Shown here piece after piece: positions 18,601-25,548 of a DNA stretch of 64,000 bases. Under the pieces are notes generated by a model. It saw nothing but the letters and a program-made list of their open reading frames with translations, had not been told where the DNA came from and did not search any database. Source of the stretch: Pseudodesulfovibrio thermohalotolerans. GTDB taxonomy: Bacteria; Desulfobacterota; Desulfovibrionia; Desulfovibrionales; Desulfovibrionaceae. The stretch is from positions 843,501 to 907,500 of the forward strand of contig NZ_CP120635.1 of assembly GCF_021353295.2 (NCBI RefSeq), given 5' to 3'. The translations under genes and the position numbers were made by a program. Every line of letters starts with the position of its first letter. The first letter of the stretch is position 1.

Positions 18601-18765
18601 GTTGGCGCCGGAGAGCTGGGCCGAGACCTCGATGGTCGGAAAGTCCACGTTGGGCAGGTCGCTGACCGGCAGCCGCAGATAGGCCATGATGCCGAACACC
18701 AGGATGGCGGTCATGAGCAGTGTGGTCATGACCGGGCGTCGGACGAAAAGGGCTGACGGGTTCAT
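15661..18765 (-). CDS. RND multidrug efflux transporter, inner-membrane subunit (AcrB/MdtB type)
   Basis: A 1034-aa proton-driven RND pump of the HAE1 family, the usual length. The start MNPSALFVRRPVMTTLLM, the porter motif DLPNVDFPTIEVSAQLSGANPETM and the membrane segment GFVVDDAIVMLENIVRH (with the conserved Asp pair that relays protons) are diagnostic, and a second set of membrane helices fills the C-terminal part (NIYGFVGIIMLIGIVKKNAIMMIDFA). It expels drugs or other amphiphiles through a tripartite complex. Its ATG overlaps the adaptor's stop by one base (TAATG), so they are one operon. No outer-membrane factor gene is adjacent. Confidence 0.92.
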   Translation of the reverse strand: MNPSALFVRRPVMTTLLMTAILVFGIMAYLRLPVSDLPNVDFPTIEVSAQLSGANPETMASSVATPLEKQFSTIAGLDSMTSISSLGSTRVTLQFDLERNIDDAALDVQSAITTALRRLPDDMTSTPSFRKVNPADSPILYLSLSSPTMRLSNVNEFAENFMAQRISMVNGVAQVMVYGSQKYAVRIQLSPEKLSSMELGVDEVAEAVRKGNVNLPVGTVAGPVREYIVRSSGKLMNAEDYKPLVVAWRKGAPVRLSDVADVFDSVEQTRRRNWYNGQPGMVLAIQRQPGTNTVEVVEAVRALLPTFQAQLPAAVNLDVLYDRSESIKESIEDVQFTLLLTVALVITVIFLFLRRLSATIIPSLALPMSIIGTFAVMHLYGFSLNNISLMALTLSVGFVVDDAIVMLENIVRHGEMGKSTMEAVMDGSREIAFTIVSMTISLAAVFLPVLFMGGIVGRLFHEFAVTICASILISGLVSLTLTPMLCSLIIRPRSEEKRRGRIFNLFERGFEGLRNFYSATLDWTIRHHRLTMLASVLVLILTVVLFRAIPKGFLPTEDAGRLMVRTEAEQGVAFDIMKARQQRLMAIVSKDPAVEGYMSVVGGGGPNRGGNSGRLMVDLKPRRERGPIEVVQQRLRAKLAQVPGVRSYVSNPPAIRIGGRSSKGQYQYTLQSPDTEVLFLAAAEMEKRMRDLANVQDVSSDMEFDNPELAIDIDRDKASALGISAYQIEDALSTSFGNRKISSIYAPTDTYDVIMELAPQFQSNPDALAMLSVRSQNGRLIRLETLAKWGLGVGPLSINHSGQLPSATISFNLPPGESLGSAVDAVSELAREVIPASVSTSFQGEAQAFQDSMRGLWVLLAMAILVIYLVLGVLYESFIHPLTILSGLPSAGVGALLTLMLFGLDLNIYGFVGIIMLIGIVKKNAIMMIDFAVEAQREHGLRAAEAIREGALIRFRPIMMTTMAALMGTLPIALGLGAGAEARRPLGLAVVGGLMVSQFLTLYFTPVYFMYLDAAQQWLNRIFGKAEAVRPSSE

Positions 18766-19985
18766 TACTCGCCGTCCTTGGCCGGGGCTTGCCCTTGCCC
18801 TTTGCCGCTGCCGGGCTCGTTCTTGATGGACACCTTTGCCCCGGGGCTCAGGCCCACCTGGCCGTCAAGGACGACCAGTTCTCCGGATTCGAGCCCGGCG
18901 GCGATGACGGTCCGCTTGCCCACGATGTGGGAGGCGGTCACCTGCCTCGCCTCCACAGTGCCGGTCGAGGGGGCGTCCTTGTTTGTCGTGATGACGTAGA
19001 CATACGGCCCTTCCATGCCCTGCATCACCGCGCCGGTGGGCAGGAGCAGGGCGTCCTTGAGGGTCCGAAGGGTCAGCTCCACCCGGGCGAATTGGCCGGG
19101 CCAGAAGCGGGTGTCCTCGTTGGGGTATGAGGCCAGCAGGCGGATGGTGCCGGTGGTCGTGTCCACGGCGTTGTCCACGGCGGCGAGGTCCGCGTCCACG
19201 GGCGCGGCGTTCGTGCCGGACGGGGTGATGCGCACCCGCATGGGGCCCTGCCTGCGGCGTTCCATGATTTCGTTCAGGTAGCGTTCGGGCAGGGTGAAGG
19301 AAATGTTGATGGGCCTGATCTGGTTGATGACGCACAGGGTCCGGTCGTCGTTGGCCTTGATGACGTTGCCCACGTTCACCTGGACGATGCCCACCCTCCC
19401 CGGGATGGGGGCCCGGATGGAGGCGTAGTCGCGGTCGAGCCGGGCCTTTTCCAGGGCGGCCTCGTTGAGCCGGATGGTGTTCTCCAGGGATGTGGCCTCG
19501 GCAAAGGTGTCGTCGTACTGCTCCTGGGCGACCACGTTCAGGTCGCGGAGCTTGGAGTACCGCCGCAGGTCCTCCTTGGCCTTGTTCAGGTGGGCGCGGT
19601 CTCGGTCGAGCCGGGCCTGGGCCTCCTTCACAGCCAGGTCGAAGGAGCGGGAATCCACCAGGAAGAGCAGGTCGCCCGCTTCCACGTCCTGACCGTTGCG
19701 GACCAGTTGTTTCTCAATGATTCCGCCCACCCTGGACTTGATTTCCACCGAGGCCAGCGGGGTGACGTTGCCGACCGCCGACAGGGTGACGGGCACATCC
19801 TCGCGCACTGCGGCCGCAGCCGTGACCGGGACCACCCGTTCCCGCCTGGCCTTCTTTTCGCCGTTTCCGCAGGCAGCGAGAAAGCCCGCCGCGAGCAGGC
19901 AGAGCAGCCCGGTCAGGACCGGGCGGACAACGGCCCGACGGCAGGCCCGATTTCCCTTGAATTCACGAAGAAGTGAGCGAGGCAC
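18765..19985 (-). CDS. RND efflux periplasmic adaptor (membrane fusion protein), lipoprotein
   Basis: A 406-aa membrane fusion protein linking the RND pump to an outer-membrane channel. A lipobox LAAC with Cys39 follows a hydrophobic signal, so it should be lipid-anchored. The biotinyl-lipoyl halves (VEIKSRVGGIIEKQLVRNGQDVEAGDLL and YASIRAPIPGRVGIVQVNVGNVI) frame a coiled coil (residues ~115-165). Translation starts at GTG 19985 with GGGAGGG 5 nt upstream. The C-terminus is rich in Gly/Lys. Cotranscribed with the pump. Confidence 0.9.
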   Translation of the reverse strand: MPRSLLREFKGNRACRRAVVRPVLTGLLCLLAAGFLAACGNGEKKARRERVVPVTAAAAVREDVPVTLSAVGNVTPLASVEIKSRVGGIIEKQLVRNGQDVEAGDLLFLVDSRSFDLAVKEAQARLDRDRAHLNKAKEDLRRYSKLRDLNVVAQEQYDDTFAEATSLENTIRLNEAALEKARLDRDYASIRAPIPGRVGIVQVNVGNVIKANDDRTLCVINQIRPINISFTLPERYLNEIMERRRQGPMRVRITPSGTNAAPVDADLAAVDNAVDTTTGTIRLLASYPNEDTRFWPGQFARVELTLRTLKDALLLPTGAVMQGMEGPYVYVITTNKDAPSTGTVEARQVTASHIVGKRTVIAAGLESGELVVLDGQVGLSPGAKVSIKNEPGSGKGQGQAPAKDGE

Positions 19986-20449
19986 ATGCCCTCCCGGTAT
20001 GCAGCCCCGCAGCGGCGGGAGCCGTAGGTCGTCATGCCGCCGGATACCGGCGGACGGTTGTTCCGTTTACACTGTCCGCGTTTATAATTGTAAAGAAACA
20101 CAAACACAATGGGGTTGCCCGCGCGAATAGCGTTCCCGCCGCCCCGCCATGTCACCGCATGGGGAATTCCCAGGCGATTCACTCTCTTGCCGCTTGCGGA
20201 AAAATGAGGGGGCAATGACCGGGCGAAAAGAGAGGAGGAACCCCGGTGAGGGAAAGTGAGGCGGTCTCCGGTTGTCGCTGGTTTTTCATCCCATTATATT
20301 CATGTATTTTTTTTGTGATGCGTGTCGCACGAAAGGCGCGGTCATGCCGGTCCGGCAGGACTTTTCCGAAATTGTAAACAAATGCGCCGGGCAGCGGAAA
20401 AGGCGGGGCAGGTAGGGCGTTGGTCAGCCGCAGGGCGTGGCCGTTGGCT
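19986..20449. other. 464-bp intergenic region upstream of the efflux operon
   Basis: No coding frame is supported. It holds the promoter and a ~300-nt leader of the efflux operon: a perfect TATAAT on the minus strand and a Crp/Fnr-like half-palindrome next to it (listed separately). The segment 20281-20320 is AT-rich, the rest is GC-rich. Confidence 0.55.
20293..20330 (-). promoter_or_regulatory. Candidate promoter of the efflux operon with a Crp/Fnr-type site
   Basis: TATAAT on the minus strand (20293-20298) is a perfect -10 box. At 20313-20330 lies TTGTGA-N6-TCGCAC, an imperfect match to the TTGTGA-N6-TCACAA pattern of HcpR/Crp-like regulators, placed where the -35 would be. No good -35 hexamer is present, which fits activator dependence. 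The divergent logic with the neighbouring Crp/Fnr gene makes that protein a candidate, but this is inference. Confidence 0.4.
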
Positions 20450-21130
20450 TCAATCGTTGCGCGTGGCGTCGACAAGGCCGTCGTGGTCGATGATGCGGAT
20501 ATTTCGGCCGGAGGCCTCGATAAGCCGCCGGCGTTTGAATCGCTGGATGACGCGCGACAGGGTTTCCGGGGTTGTGCCGACGATCCTGGCCATCTCGGCG
20601 TGGGAGATGTGCAGGGTAAAGGGCTCGCCGGGCCGGGCGGCGCAACATCCTTCGGAGTGCCGGAGGAAACGGGCGATTCGCTTCTGCGTGCCGTGCAGGG
20701 CCAGGGATTCCACGAGGTTCATGGTTTCCAGCAGCCTGCCCGCCAGGGTTTGCATGATCTTGAGCAGCAGGAGGGGCTCGCGTCGGGCCAGGTCCTCCAT
20801 GTCTTCCGACGGGACGCTCGCCACGCGGCTCTTTTCGAGGGCGGTTACGTTCACGGGGTAGGGCTTGTCCGTAAAGGCCGTGCAGAAGCAGAACGGCTGA
20901 CCCGCCTCCACCAGGTAGAGGGTCTGCTCCTTGCCTTCCGGGGTGCCTCGGAAAATTTTGGCCCGCCCGGACAGGACGATGAAGAAGGCCTGGGTCTCGT
21001 CCGACTGGCTGATGATCCGTTCCCCGGGCTCGTAGACGTTTGTTTCGGCCCGGCTGGCCAACGCCCGGACCGCTTCGTCCTCAAGCCCCGCAAAAAGGGG
21101 AATTCGTCGCAATAACCGGAAGTTGTCCAT
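20450..21130 (-). CDS. Crp/Fnr family transcriptional regulator
   Basis: A 226-aa regulator with an N-terminal cyclic-nucleotide-like effector domain (RIPLFAGLEDEAVRALASRAE, EPGERIISQSDETQAFFIVLSGRAKIF) and a C-terminal winged HTH (FTLHISHAEMARIVGTTPETLSRVIQRFKRRRLIE). The effector domain lacks the N-terminal Cys cluster of FNR, so it does not sense oxygen through that 4Fe-4S cluster; Cys residues FCFC in the beta-roll could matter for haem or redox sensing. ATG 21130 (MDNFRLL) is chosen; an in-frame ATG at 21145 would leave only 5 bp to the operator. It is divergent from the cytochrome operon it probably controls. Confidence 0.82.
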   Translation of the reverse strand: MDNFRLLRRIPLFAGLEDEAVRALASRAETNVYEPGERIISQSDETQAFFIVLSGRAKIFRGTPEGKEQTLYLVEAGQPFCFCTAFTDKPYPVNVTALEKSRVASVPSEDMEDLARREPLLLLKIMQTLAGRLLETMNLVESLALHGTQKRIARFLRHSEGCCAARPGEPFTLHISHAEMARIVGTTPETLSRVIQRFKRRRLIEASGRNIRIIDHDGLVDATRND

Positions 21131-21150
21131 GACTTTTTTTCCCATAAAAA

Positions 21151-21192
21151 TTGATCGCGATCAATGTGATGATTTAAAAATTCTCCTATGAT
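21151..21192 (+). promoter_or_regulatory. Class II FNR-type promoter of the ferredoxin-HybB-cytochrome operon
   Basis: TTGATCGCGATCAA (21151-21164) is a perfect 14-bp FNR-type palindrome (TTGAT-N4-ATCAA). The -10 box TATGAT (21187-21192) has its centre exactly 32 bp downstream of the palindrome centre. That is the geometry of a class II site centred at -41.5, where the bound regulator touches RNA polymerase. No -35 hexamer is needed or seen. The site also lies just upstream of the divergent Crp/Fnr gene, so autoregulation is possible. Confidence 0.8.
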
Positions 21193-21241
21193 ATATGCGT
21201 GAATAGCTGTTAATGGTTTGGAATCTAAGGAGGTATCAATA

Positions 21242-22150
21242 ATGACAATTTCCCGCAGAGGATTTTTGGGAGCGTTGGGGGTCGCGGGGGCGGCCTCGGC
21301 GGCGCCCGGAAATGCGCAGGCGTGGCAATCCAAGGCGCCGCCCGATCCATATGGCTGCCTGGTGGATCTGACCCGCTGCGTTGGGTGCCGCAAGTGCGAG
21401 CAGGCGTGCAAGGAGGTCAACGACCTGCCCGAGCCCGCCGTGAAGTTCGACGATCTGACCGTGCTCGACGCCAAGAGGCGGCCGGACCAGAACGTTTTCA
21501 CCGTAATCAACCGCTATTACCCCGGGCGCATCGACGACCGCGACAAGCTGGCTCCGACCTTCGTGAAGGTGCAGTGTATGCACTGCCAGGACCCGGCCTG
21601 CGTTTCGGCCTGCATCACCGGGGCGTTGACCAAGAAGGACAACGGGGCCGTGCATTATGACGTCGATAAGTGCATAGGCTGCCGCTACTGCATGGCGGCC
21701 TGTCCCTTTGAAATCCCGGCCTATGAGTACGACAAGCCCATCATGCCCCGGGTGCGCAAGTGTACGTTCTGTTATGAGCGCATCTCCAAGGAGGGCGGCA
21801 AGCCCGGTTGCGCTTCCATATGCCCGGTGGAGGCGATCACCTTCGGCAGGCGTTCGGAACTGTTGCGCCTGGCGAAAAACCGCATCGAAAACGATCCCGG
21901 CAAGTACCTGAACCACATCTACGGAGAGCACGAGGTGGGAGGCACGAGCTGGCTGTACATCTCCAACGTGGACTTTGAGAAGGTCGGCTTCCAGAAGCTG
22001 CCGACGCGGCCCATGCCGCAGACCACGGAGACCATCCAAAGCTCGCTGTTCAGCTATTTGTGGTCCCCGCTGGCCCTGTTCGGGGTCCTCGGGGCGGTAA
22101 TGGGCGCGACTGCGCGCAAGGGAGACAAGGAGGGCGATCATGACGCATAA
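21242..22150 (+). CDS. Tat-exported ferredoxin with four [4Fe-4S] sites (HmcB/DsrO-type)
   Basis: A 302-aa periplasmic electron-transfer subunit. The start [19 protein letters not shown] has a twin-arginine signal and AAGGAGG lies upstream. Cys motifs [35 protein letters not shown] and a final CTFCYERI...CASIC give four cubane clusters. A hydrophobic C-terminal segment (residues ~272-290, [21 protein letters not shown]) should anchor it in the membrane. It passes electrons between the NrfD-type subunit and the periplasmic multihaem cytochrome encoded downstream. Its last codons overlap the next gene by 11 nt. Confidence 0.88.
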   Translation: MTISRRGFLGALGVAGAASAAPGNAQAWQSKAPPDPYGCLVDLTRCVGCRKCEQACKEVNDLPEPAVKFDDLTVLDAKRRPDQNVFTVINRYYPGRIDDRDKLAPTFVKVQCMHCQDPACVSACITGALTKKDNGAVHYDVDKCIGCRYCMAACPFEIPAYEYDKPIMPRVRKCTFCYERISKEGGKPGCASICPVEAITFGRRSELLRLAKNRIENDPGKYLNHIYGEHEVGGTSWLYISNVDFEKVGFQKLPTRPMPQTTETIQSSLFSYLWSPLALFGVLGAVMGATARKGDKEGDHDA

Positions 22151-23303
22151 GCCGCAACCCGTGGACCGGCCCTTCTGGACGCCGGGCGTGCTGGTCATGC
22201 TGGTCCTGATGATCGGGGCGGGCCTGACCCTGGCGGTCCGCTACACCTACGGCCTGGCCGCCGTGACCAACCTGAACAACCACTACCCGTGGGGCATCTG
22301 GATCGGCCTGGACGTGGCCTCGGGCGTCGCCCTGGCCGCGGGCGGTTTCACCACCGCCTTTCTGGGGCACATCCTGGGCCGCCACTACTACGAGTCCGTG
22401 ACCCGGCCCGCTCTGCTGACCGCCGCGCTGGGCTATACCTTCGTGGCGTTGGCCGTGTTCTTCGATATTGGCCGCTCCTGGGCCATTTGGAAGCCGGTCT
22501 TCTTCCAGAACCACAACTCGGCCCTGTTCGAGGTGGCCATGTGCGTCATGGTTTACGTCTCCGTGCTGTGGATCGAGTTCATTCCGGTCCTGGCGGAGCG
22601 GCTGGGGAGCAGGATCAAGCTTCTGGCCGTCCTGAACCGACTTCTGGACAAGACCATGTGGGTCTTCATCATCCTTGGGGTGGTGTTGTCCTGTATGCAT
22701 CAGTCGAGCCTCGGCACCCTGTTGGTCATCGCGCCCACCAAGGTGTCGCCGCTATGGTACACGCCGTATCTGCCGCTGCTCTTCCTGACTTCGGCCTTTG
22801 CCGTGGGGTATCCCATGGTTATCGTGGAGACGACCATCGCCACCTCTTCGCTCAAGCTGGAGTCGGAGATGAACGTGCTCTCCCCGTTGTCCAGGATCAC
22901 CATCCTGCTGCTGGGCGTGTACATGTTCCTGAAGATCGGCGACCTGGTCGTGCGCGGCGCGTACACGACCCTGCTGGACGGCTCGGCCCAGAGCAACTCC
23001 TTCCTGGTGGAGGTGGCGCTCGGCGTTGTTCTGCCGTGGCTCATGCTGCTCTTCCCGGCGGTTCGCCGTTCGCGCAGGCTGCTTTTCACGGCAGCGCTGC
23101 TCATCGTGTCGGGCGTCATGCTCAATCGATTCAACGTGTTCGTGGTCTCCTTCAAGGCCCCGTATGCAAACTACCCGTACTATCCGGCCATCGGCGAGAT
23201 ACTCGTCACCGTCGGGGCCGTGGCCACGATCTTCTTCCTCTATCGTCTGATCGTGACCTGGTTCCCGGTGCTTTCCGCCCAACGACAGGAGGTGTCGCAA
23301 TGA
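22140..23303 (+). CDS. hybB: HybB/NrfD-type quinone-interacting membrane subunit
   Basis: A 387-aa integral membrane protein with about ten membrane segments. [26 protein letters not shown] is the HybB hallmark near residue 45, and [20 protein letters not shown] follows. Such proteins oxidise or reduce menaquinone and exchange electrons with a partner ferredoxin. It overlaps the ferredoxin gene and ends inside the ATGATG start of the cytochrome gene, so the three form one translationally coupled respiratory module. HmcC of Desulfovibrio is a functional parallel. The gene name is family-level only. Confidence 0.85.
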   Translation: MTHKPQPVDRPFWTPGVLVMLVLMIGAGLTLAVRYTYGLAAVTNLNNHYPWGIWIGLDVASGVALAAGGFTTAFLGHILGRHYYESVTRPALLTAALGYTFVALAVFFDIGRSWAIWKPVFFQNHNSALFEVAMCVMVYVSVLWIEFIPVLAERLGSRIKLLAVLNRLLDKTMWVFIILGVVLSCMHQSSLGTLLVIAPTKVSPLWYTPYLPLLFLTSAFAVGYPMVIVETTIATSSLKLESEMNVLSPLSRITILLLGVYMFLKIGDLVVRGAYTTLLDGSAQSNSFLVEVALGVVLPWLMLLFPAVRRSRRLLFTAALLIVSGVMLNRFNVFVVSFKAPYANYPYYPAIGEILVTVGAVATIFFLYRLIVTWFPVLSAQRQEVSQ

Positions 23304-25459
23304 TGAGGAAGATACTCGGATGGCTGGCCTTCGCCGTCGTGGCGGCGTTTCTGGCCGGGGCCGTCCCTTCCATGGCCGCCACGGCTCCGGGCGTGTCCGC
23401 CGAGCCCCCGGCCAAGTCCCGGAAGGACCAGACGCCCATGCCGGAAGGCTGGTCGCCCGTCGATCAGGTCAAGGCCGAAGCGGAAGCCCGCAAGCCATAT
23501 CAGTATGTGGAAAAGGTGCTCATGGAGGACCTGCCCCTGCGCCAGCAGCGGTTGCGCGAGTTGGGCATCGGCCCCAAGGACATCAAGCGCAGCTACGTGC
23601 TGCTGAACAGCCCGCTGGTGGAGACCTTCGGGCGCAAGTACGGCCCCGTGCGGTTCATGCACGCCAAGCATTCGGCCGCTCTCGACGGCGACTGCGCGTC
23701 CTGTCACCATTACCGGCCCGCCGATCCCGAGGCATCGGAGACCGTGGCCTGCCGCGCCTGCCATCAGGACGCGTTTTCGGAGAAGAATCCGGAGCGCATC
23801 GGGCTCAAGGCGGCCTACCACATGCAATGCATGAACTGCCATGAGGAGATGAAGCGCGGTCCGGTGAGCTGCGAGGGGTGCCACGCCAAGCGGAGCACGG
23901 ACCACAAGGAGCTGGTTAATCTCCCGGAGAATCCCACTCCGCAACAGGTGACCGGGGAATGCCTGCGCTGCCACGAGCAGGCGGGCGAGGACATGCTCGA
24001 CACGGCCCACTGGCTGTGGCGCGGCCCGTCCCCCTACACGGTGGAACACAGACGGAGCGTCATGTCCGGCAAGGGGACCACGACGCTCAACAACTTCTGA
24101 ATATCCCCCATCAGCAACGAGGCTCGTTGCACATCATGTCATGCGGGATACGGCTGGAAGGACTCCACCTTCGACTTCACCAACAAGAACAACATCGACT
24201 GTCTGGTCTGTCACGACACCACGGGCAGCTACAAGAAGGCCCCGCCCGCGGCGGGTATGCCCGACCCCAAGGTGGACATGCTCTACGTTGCGCAGCGCGT
24301 CGGCCCCACCAGCAGGAAGACCTGCGGAGCCTGCCACTTCAGCGGCGGCGGTGGCGATGCGGTAAAGCACGCCGACATGTCCGCCGAGCTGTACTGGCCG
24401 GACCGCAACTGTGATATCCACATGGGCGGGTACGACTTCTCCTGCGTGGAGTGTCACACGACCCGCAACCACAAGATATCGGGCCGGTCCACATCGGCTC
24501 CGGTGGCCGAGGGGTCCCGCGCCTGCGAGGACTGCCACACCACCAAGCCGCATTATGGCGAGACCCTGCTCGACCATCACCTGAACAAGCACTGCGAGGC
24601 CGTGGCGTGCAACACCTGCCATTCGCCCATCTACTCCAAGTGCGCCCCCACCAAGACGTGGTGGGACTGGTCCACCGCCGGCGACAAGAAGCGCGAAGTC
24701 GGCAAGGACAAGTACGGCAAGCCCGACTATGACTGGAAGAAGGGCGACTTCCGCTGGGGCGAGTCCGTCAAGCCCGAGTACGCCTGGTACAACGGGTTCA
24801 TGAAGCGGCTGCTGCTCGGTGACGCCATCAATCCCGAGGCCAGAGGCTTCAATCCCGGCGAGCGGCTGACCGCCGCCGAGAAGGACGGGCTGGTGAAGAC
24901 CAACATCACCGAGCCCATCGGTTCCATCAAGGACCCGCATTCGCGGATCACGCCGTTCAAGATCATGTCCGGCATCCAGCCCGCCGACGCCAAGAATCGG
25001 TATCTGCTCCTCCCGCATCTGTATCCGTACGGCAAGGAGGACAAGACCGCCTACTGGAAGGGCGCGGACTGGCAGGCCGCCTTCAAGGAAGGCATGGAAA
25101 AGGCCAAGCTTCCGTACAGCGGCGAGTACATATGGGTGGCAACGGAGATGTACTGGCGCATCGAGCACGAGGTCATGCCCAAGGAACACGCGCTCTCCTG
25201 CGTTCAGTGCCACGACAGCCTCAAGGGCGAGAAGACCTGTGACCGCTGCCATCAGGACACCCGCGACGTGAAGTTCCGGGAACTGACGGAAAAGGGCGCG
25301 GACTTCGAGCTGCTGCGGATGATGGGCCGCGACGTGGGCGATCTGATCGGCAAGACCGATTACATCGACTTCAAGAAGCTCGGCTACAAGGGCGACCCGA
25401 TCCTCTACGGCGGCCGGTTCAGCCAGTTGCCGCTCGGACAGGGACCCGCCAAGGACTAG
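23300..25459 (+). CDS. 13-haem cytochrome c, octahaem tetrathionate reductase family, predicted selenoprotein (TGA = Sec at residue 267)
   Basis: A periplasmic multihaem cytochrome read through an in-frame TGA at 24098-24100 (719 aa). Signal peptide at residues 1-~29. An N-terminal tetrahaem part has CASCH, CRACH, CMNCH, CEGCH; the rest has CLRCH, CTSCH, CLVCH, CGACH, CVECH, CEDCH, CNTCH, CVQCH, CDRCH. From ~residue 232 it matches the octahaem tetrathionate reductase family, where TGA falls in NNF-[TGA]-I; the Shewanella family members, as I remember them, have Cys there. The same frame stays open with haem motifs on both sides and 43 in-frame codons before any new ATG. AGGAGGT precedes the ATGATG start. 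Electrons come from the HybB/ferredoxin pair. Alternative: a recent nonsense mutation. Confidence 0.8.
24114..24130 (+). promoter_or_regulatory. SECIS-like hairpin just after the in-frame TGA
   Basis: GCAACG-AGGCT-CGTTGC forms a perfect 6-bp stem with a 5-nt loop, starting 13 nt after the TGA. The bacterial fdhF element has an apical hairpin with loop AGGUCU starting ~11 nt after its UGA, so spacing and loop (AGGCU) are very similar. SelB binding to such a hairpin recodes UGA as selenocysteine. The hairpin lies inside coding sequence. Confidence 0.7.
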
Positions 25460-25483
25460 GGAGGAATTCCCTTCGCAAACGGC

Positions 25484-25517
25484 AAGGCCCGGAGTCGTTG
25501 GACTCCGGGCCTTTTTG
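25484..25517 (+). terminator. Intrinsic terminator after the cytochrome operon
   Basis: AAGGCCCGGAGTC-GTTG-GACTCCGGGCCTT forms a 13-bp GC-rich stem followed by TTTT. It lies 24 bp after the cytochrome stop and before the convergent acoR gene. An A-run does not precede it strongly, so it mainly serves the plus strand. Confidence 0.9.
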
Positions 25518-25548
25518 CTTGTGCGGTTGCCGCCTCGCAGGGCGGACG

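Noticed and set aside
15586..18756. 1056-codon frame antisense to the RND pump
   Set aside because: Low-complexity His/Asp/Gly-rich translation typical of an antisense shadow; the RND protein on the other strand is certain.
24098..24100. Ordinary stop codon splitting the cytochrome into two genes
   Set aside because: No start codon with ribosome site follows for 150 bases, haem motifs CTSCH and CLVCH would be lost, and the signal peptide would be missing from the second part. Readthrough as selenocysteine explains the data better.
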